DNA of 16,560 bases, taken from NCBI GenBank assembly GCA_020026195.1, contig JAHHQW010000052.1, positions 1 through 16,560 on the forward strand. The letters are read 5' to 3'. The stretch's first letter is position 1, and the number at the start of each line of letters is the position of its first letter. A program made the translations under genes and the position numbers. This document shows positions 1 to 7,867 of this stretch, piece after piece. This stretch comes from Prevotella sp. (GTDB lineage: Bacteria > Bacteroidota > Bacteroidia > Bacteroidales > Bacteroidaceae). The notes under the pieces were generated by a model. It searched no databases and was not told the origin of the DNA. It was given only the letters and a program-made list of their open reading frames with translations.

Positions 1-234
1 TAGGTAATAATCCAAAGTGAAAGAATTTATCCCCATGATTTATCTACTGAGCCTACATCGGCTCATAATATAATTTATACGCTCAAAAATATCAACTAAA
101 TTTAATAAAACAGAAGCTTTTTATCATCAATTATTCCGCCATTGAACGTATAACAGCCAAACTGATAATAATAAGAAATACACCATTTTTTAAACATTTA
201 TGCAGCATAAGTGACAAACATTAGCATTGAAAAG
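1..234. other. AT-rich upstream region, no gene
   Basis: All three plus-strand frames close within the first 20 bases or so, and I see no plausible coding sequence before lysS. A 6-bp inverted repeat (TGAGCC at 48-53, GGCTCA at 60-65, loop of 6) could be the remnant of an upstream transcription end, but neither side has a T-run. The rest is AT-rich spacer leading into the lysS promoter. Confidence 0.5.
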
Positions 235-266
235 TTAGGAACATTCGGATATATTTATTATTTTTG
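235..266 (+). promoter_or_regulatory. Bacteroidetes-type promoter of the lysS operon
   Basis: The -7 box TATTTTTG at 259-266 matches the Bacteroidetes consensus TAnnTTTG at every defined position. A -33-like TTAG at 235-238 (consensus TTTG or TTG) lies 20 bases upstream, which is the usual spacing. Transcription would start a few bases after 266, leaving a leader of roughly 25 bases before the ATG at 297. The TTG at 264 that opens the lysS reading frame is the last part of this -7 box, so it cannot be the translation start. Confidence 0.72.
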
Positions 267-296
267 CACCCAAAGAATATATATTTTATAAACAAA

Positions 297-2030
297 ATGA
301 ATGTTTTAGAATTAAGTGAACAGGAGATTGTAAGACGTCAGAGTCTTGAAGAGTTAAAGAAATTAGGAATCAATCCCTATCCTGCTGCCGAATATCCCAC
401 AAATGCATATTCGGAAGATATAAGAGCTGAATTTAAAGAAGATGAAAAACGTGAGGTCTGCATTGCCGGCCGTATGATGTCACGCCGTATCATGGGTAAG
501 GCATCGTTCGCTGAACTGCAGGACTCTAAGGGCAGAATACAGGTATACATCACTCGTGATGACATCTGCCCGGGCGAAGATAAGACAATGTATAACGACG
601 TGTTCAAGCGTCTGCTCGATATTGGTGACTTCATCGGTATCAAAGGTTTTGTATTTATGACTAAGACGGGTGAGATTTCTGTACATGCTCAGGAACTCAC
701 ACTGCTTTCTAAGAGTCTTAAGCCGCTGCCTATCGTTAAGTATAAGGATGGTGTAGCTTATGATAAATTTGAAGATCCCGAACTGCGTTACCGTCAGCGT
801 TATGTGGACCTTATTGTAAACGATGGCGTGAAGGACATCTTCATGAAGCGTTCTAAGGTCATCAAGACAATGCGTGACGTATTCGACGAGGCCGGATACA
901 CAGAGGTTGAGACACCTATCCTACAGTCTATTGCAGGCGGTGCAAGTGCTCGTCCGTTCATCACTCACTTCAATGCTCTTGACACACAGATGTACATGCG
1001 TATTGCTACAGAGCTTTACCTGAAGCGCCTTATCGTAGGTGGTTTCGAAGGTGTGTTCGAAATTGGCAAGAACTTCCGTAACGAAGGCATGGACCGTACA
1101 CACAACCCTGAGTTCACATGTATGGAACTTTATGTTCAGTACAAGGACTATAAGTGGATGATGGAATTCACAGAAAAACTTCTTGAACGTATCTGCACTG
1201 AAGTTAACGGCAAGCCTGAAGTAGAAATTGACGGCAAGACTATTAGTTTCAAGGCTCCTTATCGTCGTCTGCCTATCCTCGAAGCTATCAAGGAGAAGAC
1301 CGGATACGACCTTAGCGGCAAGAACGAAGAAGAAATTCGTGAGATATGCAAGAAGCTTGACATGGAAATCGACGACACTATGGGTAAGGGTAAACTTATC
1401 GATGAGATGTTCGGCGAGTTCTGCGAAGGAACATACATCCAGCCTACATTCATCACCGACTACCCTGTAGAGATGTCACCTCTTACAAAACTCCATCGTG
1501 AGGACAGCAGTCTGACAGAACGTTTCGAACTTATGGTTAACGGTAAGGAACTTGCAAACGCATATTCTGAACTTAACGACCCGATTGACCAGGAAGAACG
1601 TTTCAAGGAACAGATGAGACTTGCAGACAAGGGTGATGATGAAGCTATGATTATCGATCAGGACTTCCTCCGCGCACTTCAGTACGGTATGCCTCCTACA
1701 AGTGGTATCGGAATTGGTATCGACCGTCTTGTAATGCTCATGACAGGTCAGAGCGCTATTCAGGAAGTATTGTTCTTCCCTCAGATGCGTCCTGAAAAGA
1801 AGATGCCTAAGAGCAGCGTTGCAGAATGGAAGGCTCTCGGCGTAGCTGAGGAATGGGTTCCTGTATTCAATAAGGCAGGATATAACCTTATCTCAGACAT
1901 TGCCAATGTTAATCCTCAGAAACTTCAGCAGGATGTCTGCGGCGTAAATAAGAAATTCAAACTTGGTTACGAGAATCCTAAGGTAGACGATTTCGCTGCA
2001 TGGATTGAAAGTGCCAAAAACAAAGAATAA
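297..2030 (+). CDS. lysS: Lysyl-tRNA synthetase (class II)
   Basis: Charges tRNA-Lys with lysine using ATP in the cytoplasm. The 577-residue product has an N-terminal OB-fold anticodon-binding domain at about 53-140 (AGRMMSRRIMGKASFAELQD, close to E. coli LysS) and a class II catalytic core. Motif 1 ends at Pro207 (TEVETPIL). Motif 2 lies around 254-279 and includes FRNEGMDRTHNPEFT. Motif 3 is GIGIGIDRLVMLMT at about 470-483. E. coli LysS ends just after the MRP segment, here near residue 499, so about 75 extra C-terminal residues follow; such a tail appears typical of Bacteroidales LysS. The ATG at 297 is preferred over TTG at 264 because the latter is inside the promoter. It is the first gene of a four-gene operon, with gpsA 18 bases downstream. 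No Shine-Dalgarno is seen. Confidence 0.97.
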   Translation: MNVLELSEQEIVRRQSLEELKKLGINPYPAAEYPTNAYSEDIRAEFKEDEKREVCIAGRMMSRRIMGKASFAELQDSKGRIQVYITRDDICPGEDKTMYNDVFKRLLDIGDFIGIKGFVFMTKTGEISVHAQELTLLSKSLKPLPIVKYKDGVAYDKFEDPELRYRQRYVDLIVNDGVKDIFMKRSKVIKTMRDVFDEAGYTEVETPILQSIAGGASARPFITHFNALDTQMYMRIATELYLKRLIVGGFEGVFEIGKNFRNEGMDRTHNPEFTCMELYVQYKDYKWMMEFTEKLLERICTEVNGKPEVEIDGKTISFKAPYRRLPILEAIKEKTGYDLSGKNEEEIREICKKLDMEIDDTMGKGKLIDEMFGEFCEGTYIQPTFITDYPVEMSPLTKLHREDSSLTERFELMVNGKELANAYSELNDPIDQEERFKEQMRLADKGDDEAMIIDQDFLRALQYGMPPTSGIGIGIDRLVMLMTGQSAIQEVLFFPQMRPEKKMPKSSVAEWKALGVAEEWVPVFNKAGYNLISDIANVNPQKLQQDVCGVNKKFKLGYENPKVDDFAAWIESAKNKE

Positions 2031-2048
2031 AGATCAATTTACATTTAG

Positions 2049-3044
2049 ATGTTCGATTGCGGTAAAATTGCCATAATAGGCGGAGGTAGCTGGGCTACGG
2101 CCATTGCCAAAATTGTAGTGGGTAACACTCACCACATAGGATGGTATATGCGACGAGACGACCGTATCGAGGACTTCAAACGTATGGGACATAATCCTGC
2201 TTATCTCGTAGGTGCACGCTTTAACACGGATGAAATTTATTTCTCCAGCGACATCAACGAGATAGTGCAGGCTTATGATACTCTCATCTTTGTGACTCCC
2301 TCTCCTTACCTCAAAAATCATCTTAAGAAACTTAAGACTCGTATTCGTGAGAAATTCATCGTTACGGCCATAAAAGGTATCGTTCCTGACGAGAACCTCG
2401 TATGTAGCGAATATTTCAACCAGGTGTATGATGTTCCGCATAGCAACCTTGCCTGCCTCGGAGGTCCGTCGCATGCCGAGGAAGTGGCACTGGAACGTCT
2501 TACTTATCTTACTGCCGGATGCAGTGACCTTGAGAAAGCTCAGGCTCTCGCCGACGTAATGGAAAGCGATTACATCAAAACTAAGACTAGCAGCGACGTA
2601 ATAGGTATCGAGTATTCTTCAGTACTAAAGAATGTCTATGCCATAGCAGCGGGTATATGCAGCGGTCTTAAATATGGTGATAACTTTCAGGCTGTACTTA
2701 TTTCTAACGCCGTTCAGGAAATGTCTCGTTTCTTAGATGCCGTAAATCCCATTGACAGATGTGTATACGACTCTGTTTATCTGGGAGACCTTCTTGCCAC
2801 CGGATATTCGAACTTCTCGCGTAACCGTGTTTTCGGTACGATGATTGGTAAGGGGTACAGCGTAAAGAGTGCTCAGATAGAAATGGAAATGATTGCCGAA
2901 GGTTATTTCGGCACAAAATGTATGAAGGAGATTAACCGCCACTGGCACGTTAACATGCCTATACTCGATGCTGTATATAATATATTGTATGAGAGAATAT
3001 CTCCTCAGATTGAAATTAAGTTGTTAACAGACTCATTCAGGTAA
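2049..3044 (+). CDS. gpsA: NAD(P)H-dependent glycerol-3-phosphate dehydrogenase
   Basis: Reduces dihydroxyacetone phosphate to sn-glycerol-3-phosphate, the backbone precursor of phospholipids, in the cytoplasm. The 331-residue length is normal for the family. The N-terminal Rossmann domain has the dinucleotide loop GGGSWATA at 11-18, the FVTPS strand end at 81-85 and AIKG at 107-110. The substrate segment GGPSHAEEV is at 138-146. The helical C-terminal domain carries Lys194 in SVLKNVYAIAAG, matching the catalytic Lys of the family, and GDLLAT at 246-251 followed by SRNRVFG at 257-263. The usual GxGSWG loop reads GGGSWA, a mild variant. The gene sits 18 bases after lysS and 16 bases before pgi, so it is co-transcribed, and it links triose phosphates to lipid synthesis next to a glycolytic gene. 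Confidence 0.95.
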   Translation: MFDCGKIAIIGGGSWATAIAKIVVGNTHHIGWYMRRDDRIEDFKRMGHNPAYLVGARFNTDEIYFSSDINEIVQAYDTLIFVTPSPYLKNHLKKLKTRIREKFIVTAIKGIVPDENLVCSEYFNQVYDVPHSNLACLGGPSHAEEVALERLTYLTAGCSDLEKAQALADVMESDYIKTKTSSDVIGIEYSSVLKNVYAIAAGICSGLKYGDNFQAVLISNAVQEMSRFLDAVNPIDRCVYDSVYLGDLLATGYSNFSRNRVFGTMIGKGYSVKSAQIEMEMIAEGYFGTKCMKEINRHWHVNMPILDAVYNILYERISPQIEIKLLTDSFR

Positions 3045-3060
3045 AATAGTTTTTTTAGGT

Positions 3061-4416
3061 ATGAAGAATATTAGTTTAAATGTAAAGAACGCAATGTCGT
3101 TCTTTGATTCAAAAGAGATTGAGTACATCAAACCTGCTGTTGCCAAAGCTCAGCAGATGCTCGAGGAGGGAACTTGTCCAGGAAACGATTTCTTAGGATG
3201 GCTTCACCTTCCGTCTTCTATTAAGGAAGATTTCATAGGAATGGTACAGAACTGTGCTAACGCTCTGCGTGCTAACTGCGACACAATCGTTGTTGCTGGT
3301 ATCGGCGGAAGTTATCTCGGAGCTCGTGCCGTAATAGAATCTCTCAGCAACTCGTTCACATGGTTACAGAGAGATAAGAAAAATCCTACAATCATCTTTG
3401 CAGGTAACAACATTTCAGAAGATTATCTGTTCGAACTTACTGAATATCTTAAAGATAAGAAGTTCGGTGTAATCAATATATCTAAGTCGGGTACTACAAC
3501 AGAAACAGCTCTTACATTCCGTCTGCTCAAGAAGCAGTGCGAGGATCAGCGTGGTAAAGAAGAGGCTCGTAAGGTTATCGTAGCCATTACTGATGCTGTA
3601 AAGGGTGCCGCTCGCAAGGCTGCCGAAAAAGAAGGATACGATACATTCGTAATACCTGATAACGTAGGTGGTCGTTTTTCTGTTCTTACACCGGTAGGTC
3701 TGCTCCCCATTGCTTGTGCTGGATTTGACATCAAGGCTCTTGTAGAGGGTGCCACAAGCATGGAGAAAGCATGTGCTGCTGACGTTCCTTTCGAGAATAA
3801 CATTGCTGCCCAGTATGCAGCAGTTCGTAATATCCTTTATCAGGGTGGAAAGAAGATTGAGATATTAGTAAACTATCAGCCCAAACTTCATTTCATGAGC
3901 GAATGGTGGAAACAGCTGTATGGCGAGAGCGAAGGTAAAGACGGCAAGGGTATATTCCCTGCTTCTTGTGACTTCACTACAGATCTTCACTCTATGGGTC
4001 AGTGGATTCAGCAGGGCGAACGCTCTATCTACGAAACTGTCATCAGCGTTGAGAACACACGTCACTCTCTCCTCTTCCCTAATGACGAAGAGAATCTTGA
4101 CGGACTGAACTTCCTTGCTGGTAAGCATATCGACGAGGTTAATAAGATGGCAGAACTTGGCACCCGCTTAGCTCATGTTGACGGTGGTGTTCCTAACATC
4201 CGCATCGTAATGCCTGAAATCAACGAATATTACATCGGTCAGCTTATCTATTTCTTTGAGATTGGCTGTGGCATCAGCGGAAACATTTTAAGTGTTAATC
4301 CTTTCAACCAGCCTGGTGTAGAGGCTTACAAGAAGAATATGTTTGCTCTTCTTGACAAACCAGGTTACGAGAAAGAAAGTGCAGCAATTAAAGAACGTCT
4401 TGCAAAGGAGATTTAA
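3061..4416 (+). CDS. pgi: Glucose-6-phosphate isomerase
   Basis: Interconverts glucose-6-phosphate and fructose-6-phosphate in glycolysis and gluconeogenesis. The 451-residue product is the short bacterial form, like that of Bacillus. It has two SIS domains: the first contains AGIGGSYLGARA at 79-90 and the phosphate-binding loop SKSGTTTET at 141-149. PGI signature 1 (DNVGGRFSVLTPVG, 200-213) and signature 2 (NPFNQPGVEAYKKNMFAL, 413-430) are both intact. By alignment with the family, Glu289 (GES), His310 (LHSMGQ) and Lys424 (GVEAYK) are the catalytic residues. The stop codon directly abuts the ATG of the next gene, and the last pgi codons supply an AAGGAG sequence that may serve as its ribosome-binding site. 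Confidence 0.97.
   Translation: MKNISLNVKNAMSFFDSKEIEYIKPAVAKAQQMLEEGTCPGNDFLGWLHLPSSIKEDFIGMVQNCANALRANCDTIVVAGIGGSYLGARAVIESLSNSFTWLQRDKKNPTIIFAGNNISEDYLFELTEYLKDKKFGVINISKSGTTTETALTFRLLKKQCEDQRGKEEARKVIVAITDAVKGAARKAAEKEGYDTFVIPDNVGGRFSVLTPVGLLPIACAGFDIKALVEGATSMEKACAADVPFENNIAAQYAAVRNILYQGGKKIEILVNYQPKLHFMSEWWKQLYGESEGKDGKGIFPASCDFTTDLHSMGQWIQQGERSIYETVISVENTRHSLLFPNDEENLDGLNFLAGKHIDEVNKMAELGTRLAHVDGGVPNIRIVMPEINEYYIGQLIYFFEIGCGISGNILSVNPFNQPGVEAYKKNMFALLDKPGYEKESAAIKERLAKEI
4404..4410 (+). promoter_or_regulatory. Shine-Dalgarno-like site for the HAD gene, inside the pgi 3' end
   Basis: AAAGGAG lies inside the last pgi codons (Lys-Glu), 6 bases before the ATG of the HAD gene at 4417. No other gene start in the window shows such a match, as is usual in Bacteroidetes. 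Lys-Glu codons produce this string easily, so it may be chance. With a zero-base intergenic gap it could nevertheless promote coupled re-initiation. Confidence 0.35.
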
Positions 4417-5139
4417 ATGTTCGATGCAGAGATAAAAGAATATCTTACGAAACACGGCTTTGAGGCTTTCCGCCCTAAAGCCGTGCTTTTTGATATGGAT
4501 GGTGTACTCTTTGACAGTATGCCTAATCATGCTCATTCGTGGAAGGCTTCAATGGCTGAATACGGCATTAACATTGATGCGTCTGAAGCTTACAGATATG
4601 AAGGTATGCGAGGCGTTGAAACTATAAAGATTCTTACACGCCAGCATCTCGGACATGAAGTTTCTGACGAAGAGGCACAGAGTATGTACGACACGAAGAG
4701 CCGATGGTTCCGTAGCTGTCCGAAAGCTCAGAAGATGCCAGGTGCAGAACATCTTATGCGTCTTGTATCTGATTCAGGTCTTCAGGTTGTAATTGTAACA
4801 GGAAGTGCCACTACTACCCTCCTTGCAAGACTGCAACGCGAGTTTCCCGGAATGATAGATAAAGATCATATGGTTACTGCCTTTGACGTACAGCGTGGCA
4901 AGCCCGATCCCCAGCCATACCTTAAGGGGTTGCAGAAGGCTGGAATAAATCCATGGGAGGCCATAGTAGTTGAGAATGCACCTTTAGGTGTTCGCAGTGC
5001 AGTAGCTGCAAACATTTTCACCATTGCCGTTAATACAGGTCCCCTGCCAGATGAAATATTAAAAGCTGAAGGATGTAACCTGTTGTTCCATGATATGCCG
5101 AGTGTGGAACCATTTATTAATAAGATAGTAAGTTTATAG
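4417..5139 (+). CDS. HAD-family hydrolase, beta-phosphoglucomutase-like
   Basis: Predicted cytoplasmic phosphatase or phosphomutase acting on a small sugar phosphate; the substrate is unknown. The 240-residue product has a C1-capped HAD fold. Motif I is FDMDGVLFDS (nucleophile Asp26, acid/base Asp28), motif II is VIVTGS with Thr128, motif III is Lys162 in GKPDP, and motif IV is VVENAPLGVRSA at 184-195. In motif IV the usual Glu-Asp metal pair reads Glu186-Asn187. A helical cap fills about 35-100. An extra 20 residues precede motif I. The start abuts the pgi stop, which implies co-translation with a hexose-phosphate enzyme. This is consistent with sugar-phosphate metabolism or metabolite repair but does not prove it. 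The gene is followed by the shared terminator. Confidence 0.88.
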   Translation: MFDAEIKEYLTKHGFEAFRPKAVLFDMDGVLFDSMPNHAHSWKASMAEYGINIDASEAYRYEGMRGVETIKILTRQHLGHEVSDEEAQSMYDTKSRWFRSCPKAQKMPGAEHLMRLVSDSGLQVVIVTGSATTTLLARLQREFPGMIDKDHMVTAFDVQRGKPDPQPYLKGLQKAGINPWEAIVVENAPLGVRSAVAANIFTIAVNTGPLPDEILKAEGCNLLFHDMPSVEPFINKIVSL

Positions 5140-5145
5140 ACAAAT

Positions 5146-5184
5146 AAAAAGAGCATTACACAGTAAAGATGTAATGCTCTTTTT
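5146..5184. terminator. Bidirectional intrinsic terminator
   Basis: A perfect 15-bp inverted repeat pairs AAAAAGAGCATTACA (5146-5160) with its complement at 5170-5184 around a 9-base loop. The central GAGCATTACA part forms the stem, and the A and T flanks give a T-run on both strands. It lies between two converging operons: the lysS operon ends at 5139 and the minus-strand operon ends at 5201. It therefore serves both. Confidence 0.9.
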
Positions 5185-5200
5185 GTATATTTTTATTTTG

Positions 5201-6658
5201 TTATTTTTCCCATGCCTTGGCAGCAATATGTCGTGCCTGCGGAAACATAATCTGCATAAGTCGTTCGTATGAAGGTATTCTCTCCGACCATATACAAGTC
5301 TGTATTCCTAAGATATTTTCCTTAGATGCTGTAGAGTATTCATCTGACAATGGATCAAATTTATCTATTGCTTCAGGAGTATTCTTGCCACTGGGATTAG
5401 AAAGATATGTCGGGAACATCGGACACATTATTACGTCATTACCATTGCGAAGAGCCTTGTCAAGAGCATCTTTCGACCAGTTACGCCACCATGTGATTGT
5501 CGTTGAAGATGATAATTCAGAATCAGCCATCTCATCCCATCCAATCATCTTTCTGCCATTAGATTCAAAGAAACGTTCCATCTCGGCAGTAAACCATGAC
5601 TGAAGTGCATGTTCGTCTTTTAAACTATGCTCACGAATACGACGCTGACAGTCGGGACATTTAGTCCAGTTTATCATTTCAACTTCATCACCTCCCATAT
5701 GAACATATCTGTAAGGAAAGAGCTCAAAAATCTCTTTATATATGTCCTTACACATTTCAAGTGTCTTATCCTTACCGGGACACATTGGTGATGTAAATGT
5801 CTTACCCCAGCCTATTGTTTCAAAACAAGATATTCCTTTATAATTACTTACAGCACTGAGACAGTGTCCAGGCATATCGACCTCTGGAATAATATCAATT
5901 CCTCGGGCAGCGGCATAGCGTACAACTTCCTTAATATCTTCTTTTGTGTAATATCCGCCATAAAGTGTATCGTCGCATACTTTAAGATATTTCTCCGGAA
6001 CTCGCATAGCATCATTCTTTGTTGCATGATAAAGACTGTCACACAAGCGGTCAAGATGATTTGGTTTACGCCATGCCCCATTCTTTGTCAGCAGAGGATA
6101 TTTCTTTATTTCTACGCGCCATCCTTCATCATCAGTAAGATGCCAGTGGAATTTATTAAACTTGTATTTGGCAATAGAGTCTATTACTGACATCACTTCT
6201 TCTTTAGAAAAGAAATGACGTGATACGTCAAGCATAAAACCGCGCCATTGGAAACGAGGAGAATCAGTTATATGCTGAACTCTTATTCTGTCAGAAGCCG
6301 CTAACTGTCGTAATGTAGAAATGCCGGCCGCTATACCGTCACGTCCGTTTCCTTTAATAGAAACTCCAGACGGTGTTATGTCCAGTATATATCCGCCTTT
6401 ACCAATCTTATCAGTTAAGGAAATAGCAATGTTTCCCTTCTTTTCATTTACGGAAACATTTACTGACGATGCCAGATAAAGAGCCATATCCTTAAGACTC
6501 TTGTCCTTATACGTCACAGATGCATCAGTAAGATTGAAAACGCCACTGCCTAATTCAACATTTTCAGGCTTTGGTACTACTTCATTAACTTCTGATGCAT
6601 TAACAGATAATATGGCAGCAAACAAAACTGCCACCACCATAATTCTTTTAAAAATCAT
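5201..6658 (-). CDS. Secreted beta-N-acetylhexosaminidase (GH20)
   Basis: Removes terminal beta-linked GlcNAc or GalNAc from glycans by substrate-assisted catalysis. The 485-residue product begins with a signal peptide (MIFKRIMVVAVLFAAILSVNA, cleavage likely after Ala21) and no lipobox Cys, so it is probably periplasmic. A GH20b-type N-domain (about 25-130) precedes the TIM barrel. Barrel motifs are Arg147 in LDVSRHF, HWHLTDDEGWR at 171-181, PEVDMPGH at 258-265, the catalytic pair Asp324-Glu325 in HMGGDE, Trp374 in GWDE, TITWW, and Trp457/Glu459 in CIWSE. The usual Tyr-Leu-Asp that binds the sugar reads Tyr418-Leu-Ser420. The chain stops right after AAKAWEK, with little beyond the last barrel helix. 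Its ATG overlaps the uraA stop by 4 bases (ATGA), so translation is probably coupled. It is the last gene of the operon. N-acetylhexosaminidase activity is likely; the natural substrate is unknown. Confidence 0.93.
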   Translation of the reverse strand: MIFKRIMVVAVLFAAILSVNASEVNEVVPKPENVELGSGVFNLTDASVTYKDKSLKDMALYLASSVNVSVNEKKGNIAISLTDKIGKGGYILDITPSGVSIKGNGRDGIAAGISTLRQLAASDRIRVQHITDSPRFQWRGFMLDVSRHFFSKEEVMSVIDSIAKYKFNKFHWHLTDDEGWRVEIKKYPLLTKNGAWRKPNHLDRLCDSLYHATKNDAMRVPEKYLKVCDDTLYGGYYTKEDIKEVVRYAAARGIDIIPEVDMPGHCLSAVSNYKGISCFETIGWGKTFTSPMCPGKDKTLEMCKDIYKEIFELFPYRYVHMGGDEVEMINWTKCPDCQRRIREHSLKDEHALQSWFTAEMERFFESNGRKMIGWDEMADSELSSSTTITWWRNWSKDALDKALRNGNDVIMCPMFPTYLSNPSGKNTPEAIDKFDPLSDEYSTASKENILGIQTCIWSERIPSYERLMQIMFPQARHIAAKAWEK

Positions 6659-7863
6659 TCTTTTTCTTTCTTTTTCGAAGGTAATAAAATATTGAGTATA
6701 ACGCCTACAATAGCTGAAAGTCCTATACCAGAAACCTCGAAAGTTCCATAAGAAAGAACAGCTCCGCCTATACCCATTGTCAGAATAACTGATATAATTA
6801 TTACATTACGAGTCTCATTTAAATCTACCTTATGCTGATATATATTCTGTATACCGACACTCGCGATTGTTCCAAACAGCAATAGCATTATACCTCCTAA
6901 CACAGCCTTTGGAACAGTCTGTAGAAGTGCACTCAATTTACCTATTACAGAGAATACAATTGCCGTAGCAGCAGAAATACGTATTACCATCGGATCGACT
7001 ACCTTGGTGATAGACATAGCACCCGTAACTTCAGAATAAGTTGTTACCGGAGGACCACCTAAGAATGCAGCAGCAAAACATGCAAGTCCGTCTCCTAACA
7101 TCGTTCTGTGAAGTCCCGGTTCCTTAACAAAATCTTTCTGAGCCACATTACTTACTACATAGACATCACCAATATGCTCTATTACAGGAGCAATGGCAAC
7201 AGGAATCATATAAAGCAAAGGTTCCAGATGAAAGTCAGGGAAATGGAAGTTCACTATTGCATTAGGAAGAGCAAACCATGAAGCTTCCATGACAGGAGTA
7301 AAGTCAACTTCACCTAATATGCATGCTACTATATAACCTGCTGTTATACCAGCAATTATAGGCAGCAGCTTAAGCATACCTTTAGCAAATATAAGTACAA
7401 GAATTGCTGTAAATAACGATATAAAAGCAAGCATCCAGTTCTCCTGCGACATATTGACGGCACTGTTTGAAAGCGACAGACCTATGACGATTATCACCGG
7501 ACCAACCACTACAGGCGGAAATATCTTATCTATAATTTTTTTACCTTGAATCTTTACAATAGCACTCATTACAAAATAAACAATAGACACACCGAGAAGT
7601 CCGGCAAGTGTACCAGACATACCCCATTTTTCTGTTGCTGCAATAATAGGTGCTATAAATGCGAAACTTGAACCTAAGAAGATTGGAACTTTTCCTTTAG
7701 TAACAAAGTGGAAAATAAATGTTCCGAGACCAGCCGTAAACAATGCCGTTGCCGGATCAAGACCTACAAGAAGCGGAACGAGTACCGTTGCTCCAAAAGC
7801 AACGAAAAGGAACTGTACACCTACAATTCCTTTTCGTATCGGAGATAAATTATTCATAAGCAT
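6655..7863 (-). CDS. uraA: Uracil permease, NCS2 family
   Basis: Proton-coupled importer of uracil across the inner membrane for pyrimidine salvage. The 402-residue product is hydrophobic throughout and fits the 14-segment NCS2 fold. The N-terminal FVAFGATVLVPLLVGLDPAT and the GSSFAFIAP segment (64-72) closely follow E. coli UraA. Glu229 in PVIEHIGD and Glu278 in GGPPVTTYSEVTGAM occupy the positions of the two substrate-binding and proton-coupling glutamates (E241 and E290 in E. coli UraA), which favours uracil over xanthine. The tail is basic and acidic (KKKEKE). The ATG at 7863 lies 4 bases after the SDR stop; ATG at 7857 is equally possible, and a TTG at 7866 also opens the frame. The stop overlaps the next gene. 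Confidence 0.92.
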   Translation of the reverse strand: MLMNNLSPIRKGIVGVQFLFVAFGATVLVPLLVGLDPATALFTAGLGTFIFHFVTKGKVPIFLGSSFAFIAPIIAATEKWGMSGTLAGLLGVSIVYFVMSAIVKIQGKKIIDKIFPPVVVGPVIIVIGLSLSNSAVNMSQENWMLAFISLFTAILVLIFAKGMLKLLPIIAGITAGYIVACILGEVDFTPVMEASWFALPNAIVNFHFPDFHLEPLLYMIPVAIAPVIEHIGDVYVVSNVAQKDFVKEPGLHRTMLGDGLACFAAAFLGGPPVTTYSEVTGAMSITKVVDPMVIRISAATAIVFSVIGKLSALLQTVPKAVLGGIMLLLFGTIASVGIQNIYQHKVDLNETRNVIIISVILTMGIGGAVLSYGTFEVSGIGLSAIVGVILNILLPSKKKEKE

Positions 7864-7867
7864 CAAC

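Noticed and set aside
1..36. Possible minus-strand gene start (ATG at 36) running off the left edge
   Set aside because: Only 12 codons are visible and no promoter box lies upstream on that strand; chance is likely.
48..65. TGAGCC/GGCTCA hairpin as a terminator of an upstream gene
   Set aside because: Only 6 bp and no T-run on either strand; no gene is visible beside it to terminate.
7864..7866. TTG start for uraA
   Set aside because: Followed at once by ATG at 7863 and again at 7857; a TTG start is unnecessary.
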